DNA of 64,000 nt from Rhizobium sp. CF122. GTDB taxonomy: Bacteria > Pseudomonadota > Alphaproteobacteria > Rhizobiales > Rhizobiaceae. Below the pieces are notes generated by a model. It had not been told where the DNA came from and made no database searches. It worked only from the letters and a program-made list of their open reading frames with translations. The stretch lies in the NCBI RefSeq assembly GCF_000282035.1, contig NZ_AKKA01000121.1, positions 49,240 through 113,239 on the forward strand, given 5' to 3'. The position numbers and the translations under genes were made by a program. Of this stretch, positions 61,416-64,000 are shown in pieces; positions within the stretch are counted from its first letter, which is position 1, and each line of letters opens with the position of its first letter.

Positions 61416-62113
61416 CAGGCGCTTGCGATCGCCAGCAGGCGCGGCTCGGGTCCTTATTTTTCATTTCTCTGGTGCGGACTGAATTTCAACCTGTCGCCTT
61501 GGCACTAGCGCGCTACGGTTTGCTCCAAACCATGATGATAATCGTAAACTGGGCCTTTCTATAGTTCACCAAAACGCCGCAGCAGTCGCCACTAAAGCCG
61601 CAATCGATAGTATCCACCAGAACAATTCCGTTCCGTTCCGGTCCGTGCACTGCCACCCATAGCATTCTCTTCGCGGGCAATGCGCAATCACGATCATTCA
61701 TTTCCAGGAGCGGGCGCTTTAAGCTGTAAATAAGACGTAGGTACTCCGCGGGAGTCCCTTGGAGGACCGCATTCCCAAAAATGCGCCAACGATCGCACAA
61801 CGAAAGTCGCTTTTAACTACAGCGATGGTGCTATGGCGACAACGGACGCTGGCGGTCGGCGTCGCGTCAACCATTGAAGACGCTCGAAAAAAGGGCGGCG
61901 TCACGTAGCATCGACACGGCTTAGCGTGATCCCGGAGATGGGTTGAAACGGGCTTCGCTACCAGTCGAATGACGCATTTTCTTCTGTGGAACTTCTCGTA
62001 AACTTCGACTTTGGGCCTTTCTCTGCTGCTTACGCTATGCACGATGGTGGCCTACAAGGCGTGTCATCATTGCCGCTTAAACGGCTCGTCGAAATCACGG
62101 ATCGGATTTGAGA
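61416..62113. other. About 700 bases without a supported gene
   Basis: The longest frame, 61513-61800 on the minus strand (95 codons), has no ribosome site or recognisable domain. The region looks like decayed or non-coding DNA between hypothetical genes. No repeats or RNA genes were recognised. Confidence 0.5.
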
Positions 62114-62374
62114 ATGGCGAAGAAGCCGAAGCTGGAGCATTCCGACCTTGCTGGTGAGTTTACCGATGATGGCGTGACGGTGCTCGTCGACATCTTCCGC
62201 CCGGCAGGCACGAATGGCGACTGGAAAATGGAAGTCGTGACCCAGCACGAGGACCTCATCGAATGGGAGGAGCCTTTTGCCACCGATCGCGAGGCGTTTG
62301 ACGAGTTTCTGGCGACGGTCGCACGCGAGGGAATCAGAACATTTCTGGAAGAAGAGGACCCGTCGGTCCACTAA
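62114..62374 (+). CDS. Small conserved-style hypothetical protein
   Basis: An 86-residue acidic protein (MAKKPKLEHSDLAGEFTDDG) with mixed alpha/beta composition and the segment VDIFRPAGTNGDWKMEVV. It is cytoplasmic. The ATG at 62114 has TTGAGA upstream; a TTG at 62108 is a less likely start. The codon pattern is typical of the genome. Function is unknown. Confidence 0.7.
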   Translation: MAKKPKLEHSDLAGEFTDDGVTVLVDIFRPAGTNGDWKMEVVTQHEDLIEWEEPFATDREAFDEFLATVAREGIRTFLEEEDPSVH

Positions 62375-62425
62375 CCCTTGTCTGGTCGCGTGACGGCGCG
62401 CGGCTGGCTGGATAAATCCCGCCCC

Positions 62426-63013
62426 TCACGTTCCGGAAAATTGGCCCGCTCTCGGGCCGGCCAGCGTTACTTGCCAGGCGCTCCTGTTGCTGAAGTCCTG
62501 GCTCGCCAAAAAAGTATATCCTGTGCTTTCCCAAGGTTTTACTTTGCCTGCGAGATTGTCGAGGACATAGTCGCCGGACCTCAGTCGTGCCAGCAGGACG
62601 ACATGGTTGTTGCCGCCGCGGTCGATGACGACCGAAAGCGCCAGCTTGTTCGACGCAAAGCCGGCGCCGAGCAGCGTTTTCAGTTTCAGCAGAGCGTAGT
62701 CTTCGCAGTCGCCTTTGTTGTTAATGGGCAGCGACCAGTATTCCGGTTTCCCTGATGTCTGTGCGTCCGCTGCCGGCGCGACACCGGCGTTGACCTGCCG
62801 ATTGACCTTTTGAAGCAAAGGCATAGCCTCTTCGTCAGTCATCTCGCGACCGCCGCTTCCACGGCAAAGCCAAGCGTAGCGCGCGCATGCCGAGGGAAAG
62901 CCAATCGGCGCTCCGATCGCGCGTGATGCGCGAAGCGTGGATCCTGCATAGCTCTCACCAGCAAACGCTGTGAAAACAAGTGTGAACGCTGCGAAAGCTG
63001 CCAAGGCCCGCAT
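62426..63013 (-). CDS. Exported transglutaminase-like cysteine peptidase (BTLCP)
   Basis: The 195-residue protein has a signal peptide (about 23 residues ending SYAG) and the bacterial transglutaminase-like Cys-His-Asp triad: Cys in NNKGDCEDYALLK, His in GGNNHVVLLA and Asp in YVLDNLAG. Members of PF06035, including LapG, cleave periplasmic targets or act in c-di-GMP adhesion control, but rhizobial copies are mostly uncharacterised. The ATG at 63013 has AAAGGA at good distance; frames from 63049 and 63022 are longer. Confidence 0.85.
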   Translation of the reverse strand: MRALAAFAAFTLVFTAFAGESYAGSTLRASRAIGAPIGFPSACARYAWLCRGSGGREMTDEEAMPLLQKVNRQVNAGVAPAADAQTSGKPEYWSLPINNKGDCEDYALLKLKTLLGAGFASNKLALSVVIDRGGNNHVVLLARLRSGDYVLDNLAGKVKPWESTGYTFLASQDFSNRSAWQVTLAGPRAGQFSGT

Positions 63014-63180
63014 CGAAAACATCCTTTCGGCTGAGTGCTGGATGGTCAATTATACACTTCAAGCTGCTGCGTTTAATTAGGATTTTATATTTTAAAGGTT
63101 AAACATATACTAACGTTCTACGCTCGATTTGCGAAAGTTATTCTTCTTTTTACTTTATTATCACTGTATAAATCCTCCTG

Positions 63181-63196
63181 TTAACCCTTTGTTAAC
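63181..63196 (+). promoter_or_regulatory. CtrA-like box upstream of the glycine-rich gene
   Basis: TTAA-CCCTTTG-TTAAC is an exact match to TTAA-N7-TTAAC, ending 17 bases before the ATG at 63214. A site so close to the start would more likely repress than activate, unless translation begins further downstream. The upstream 120 bases are strongly AT-rich. Confidence 0.55.
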
Positions 63197-63213
63197 TGTG
63201 GGAGTGAGTAACT

Positions 63214-64000
63214 ATGGGTAAAGAATTACTGGCGATTTCTGCCGGCATCTCTTTTCTTCTTGCCGGAACCAGCCTTGCAAGTGCACAGAGCCAGCGGCTC
63301 AATTGTCAGGTGGTGCGGCCAGGCACGATTGAGGAACGATTGTGTGGGCCGGTAGCGTCCATCAATCTTAACCCTTTTGCCGATCCTGATCATCACGGTG
63401 ACCGACTGCTGGGAGGCAGGCGGACCGCAAGCAATTCCTCTGGGGGAGGGAATGGCGGCGGCTCCAACGCCGGTAGCGGCGACGCCGGCAGTGGCGGCAG
63501 CAACGGAAGCGGCAGTAACGGAAGCGGCGGCAACGGAAATGGCGGCAACGGCAACACGGGCGAAGGTCCCGGTGACGCCGGCGATGACGATAGCGGCCGC
63601 AGCAGCGGCAATGGCAATGGCAATGGCAATGGGAATGGTGACGACGGCGGTAATGGCAGCAGCAGCGGTGATCATCATGGCGGAGCACACCATCACCATG
63701 GTCCGAAAGACCACCACGGTCTCAAGGATCATGGCCCGCGCGGTGACGGTCCTAAAGGTCACCACGGTCCGAACGGTGACGGCCCGAGAGATCATCACGG
63801 CTCTAAGGGGGGCGGTCCCCAGGGCGATGGTCCAAAAAACCAGCACGCCTCCAAGGGCGACAGTCAGCATGGTGGTCGTAACCAGGGCGGTGAGAACCGA
63901 GGCGGCGGTAGCGAGGGTGGCGGCAACCAAGGCGGCAACCAGGGTGGCGGCAACCAAGGGGGCGACAACCAGGGTGGCGGCAACCAGGGTGGCGGCAGCC
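63214..64000 (+). CDS. Glycine-rich repetitive exported protein (3' partial)
   Basis: The frame is open for 262 codons to the window end. It begins with a signal peptide (MGKELLAISAGISFLLAG, cleavage likely after ASA). A short non-repetitive part follows with two cysteines (NCQVVRP and LCGPVAS). Then come Gly/Ser/Asn repeats (about 75-150), a His-rich part (DHHGGAHHHHGPKDHHG) with KGHHGPNGDGPRDHHG-type units, and tandem GGNQGG units at the end. A GGGAGTGAG ribosome site precedes the ATG. It may be a secreted matrix or metal-binding protein; no family can be named. The antisense frame here is a shadow of the repeats. Confidence 0.75.
   Translation, partial: MGKELLAISAGISFLLAGTSLASAQSQRLNCQVVRPGTIEERLCGPVASINLNPFADPDHHGDRLLGGRRTASNSSGGGNGGGSNAGSGDAGSGGSNGSGSNGSGGNGNGGNGNTGEGPGDAGDDDSGRSSGNGNGNGNGNGDDGGNGSSSGDHHGGAHHHHGPKDHHGLKDHGPRGDGPKGHHGPNGDGPRDHHGSKGGGPQGDGPKNQHASKGDSQHGGRNQGGENRGGGSEGGGNQGGNQGGGNQGGDNQGGGNQGGGS

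Noticed and set aside
63226..63957. 243-codon Ala/Val/Thr-rich minus-strand frame
   Set aside because: Shadow of the GGC/GGT repeats; the plus strand has a signal peptide, ribosome site and normal codon phase.

Overview
The window is a GC-rich chromosomal segment from an alphaproteobacterium of the order Hyphomicrobiales, most probably a Rhizobiaceae member (Rhizobium, Ensifer or Agrobacterium type). The evidence is the lpiA-acvB pair, the sqdBDC sulfolipid operon, a coxMNOP-type alternative oxidase, Omp25/31-like beta-barrel proteins, a serC leader RNA of the alphaproteobacterial type, and promoter motifs that fit rhizobial RpoH, EcfG/RpoE2 and CtrA consensus sequences. This identification is inferred from gene families and arrangement; no database was searched.

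Layout. 0-8.4 kb: a partial MscS channel, lpiA-acvB (lysyl-phosphatidylglycerol synthase/flippase and its putative hydrolase), a DinB-fold protein and ruvCAB. 8.5-17.2 kb: a chemotaxis receptor, a luciferase-like flavin oxidoreductase, a soluble cytochrome c and a five-gene cytochrome oxidase operon. 17.2-23.7 kb: yebC, an EcfG-promoted flavin/PNPOx-fold stress protein, a PLP enzyme divergent from an Lrp/AsnC regulator, an exported metallo-beta-lactamase-fold protein, a YmdB-like phosphodiesterase, 5-formyl-THF cyclo-ligase and an unknown Ala-rich protein. 23.7-26.6 kb: sqdBDC. 26.7-38.2 kb: ybgC-tolQRAB-pal-cpoB-tilS-ftsH-glmM, the conserved envelope core. 38.3-43.4 kb: two outer-membrane beta-barrel proteins, serC-serA and an entericidin-like lipoprotein. 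43.4-55.3 kb: accessory metal and signalling functions, namely a small membrane protein, zntA with a divergent MerR regulator, a PAS-GGDEF-EAL protein, an O-methyltransferase, a siderophore-interacting flavoprotein, an MFS transporter and chrBA. 55.4-64 kb: mnmA, a tRNA-Met gene whose 3' end is repeated 1.1 kb downstream (candidate attachment sites around a peroxiredoxin-like gene), then a patchy region of hypothetical, polysaccharide-related and decayed genes, a transglutaminase-like peptidase and the start of a long glycine-rich exported protein that runs off the window.

The common theme is the cell envelope: Tol-Pal, aminoacylated and sulfo-lipids, outer-membrane barrels and FtsH. Several of these genes share TTAA-N7-TTAA (CtrA-like) boxes in their upstream regions, which suggests cell-cycle control of envelope building. 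Stress input is visible as an exact match to the alphaproteobacterial heat-shock promoter before ftsH and an exact EcfG promoter before the PNPOx-fold gene. I did not find a clearly new multi-gene system. The best leads are the CtrA-like set, the tRNA-linked insertion, the GT42-like/acyltransferase/decayed-transferase cluster, the altered metal site of the exported MBL protein and the terminal glycine-rich protein.
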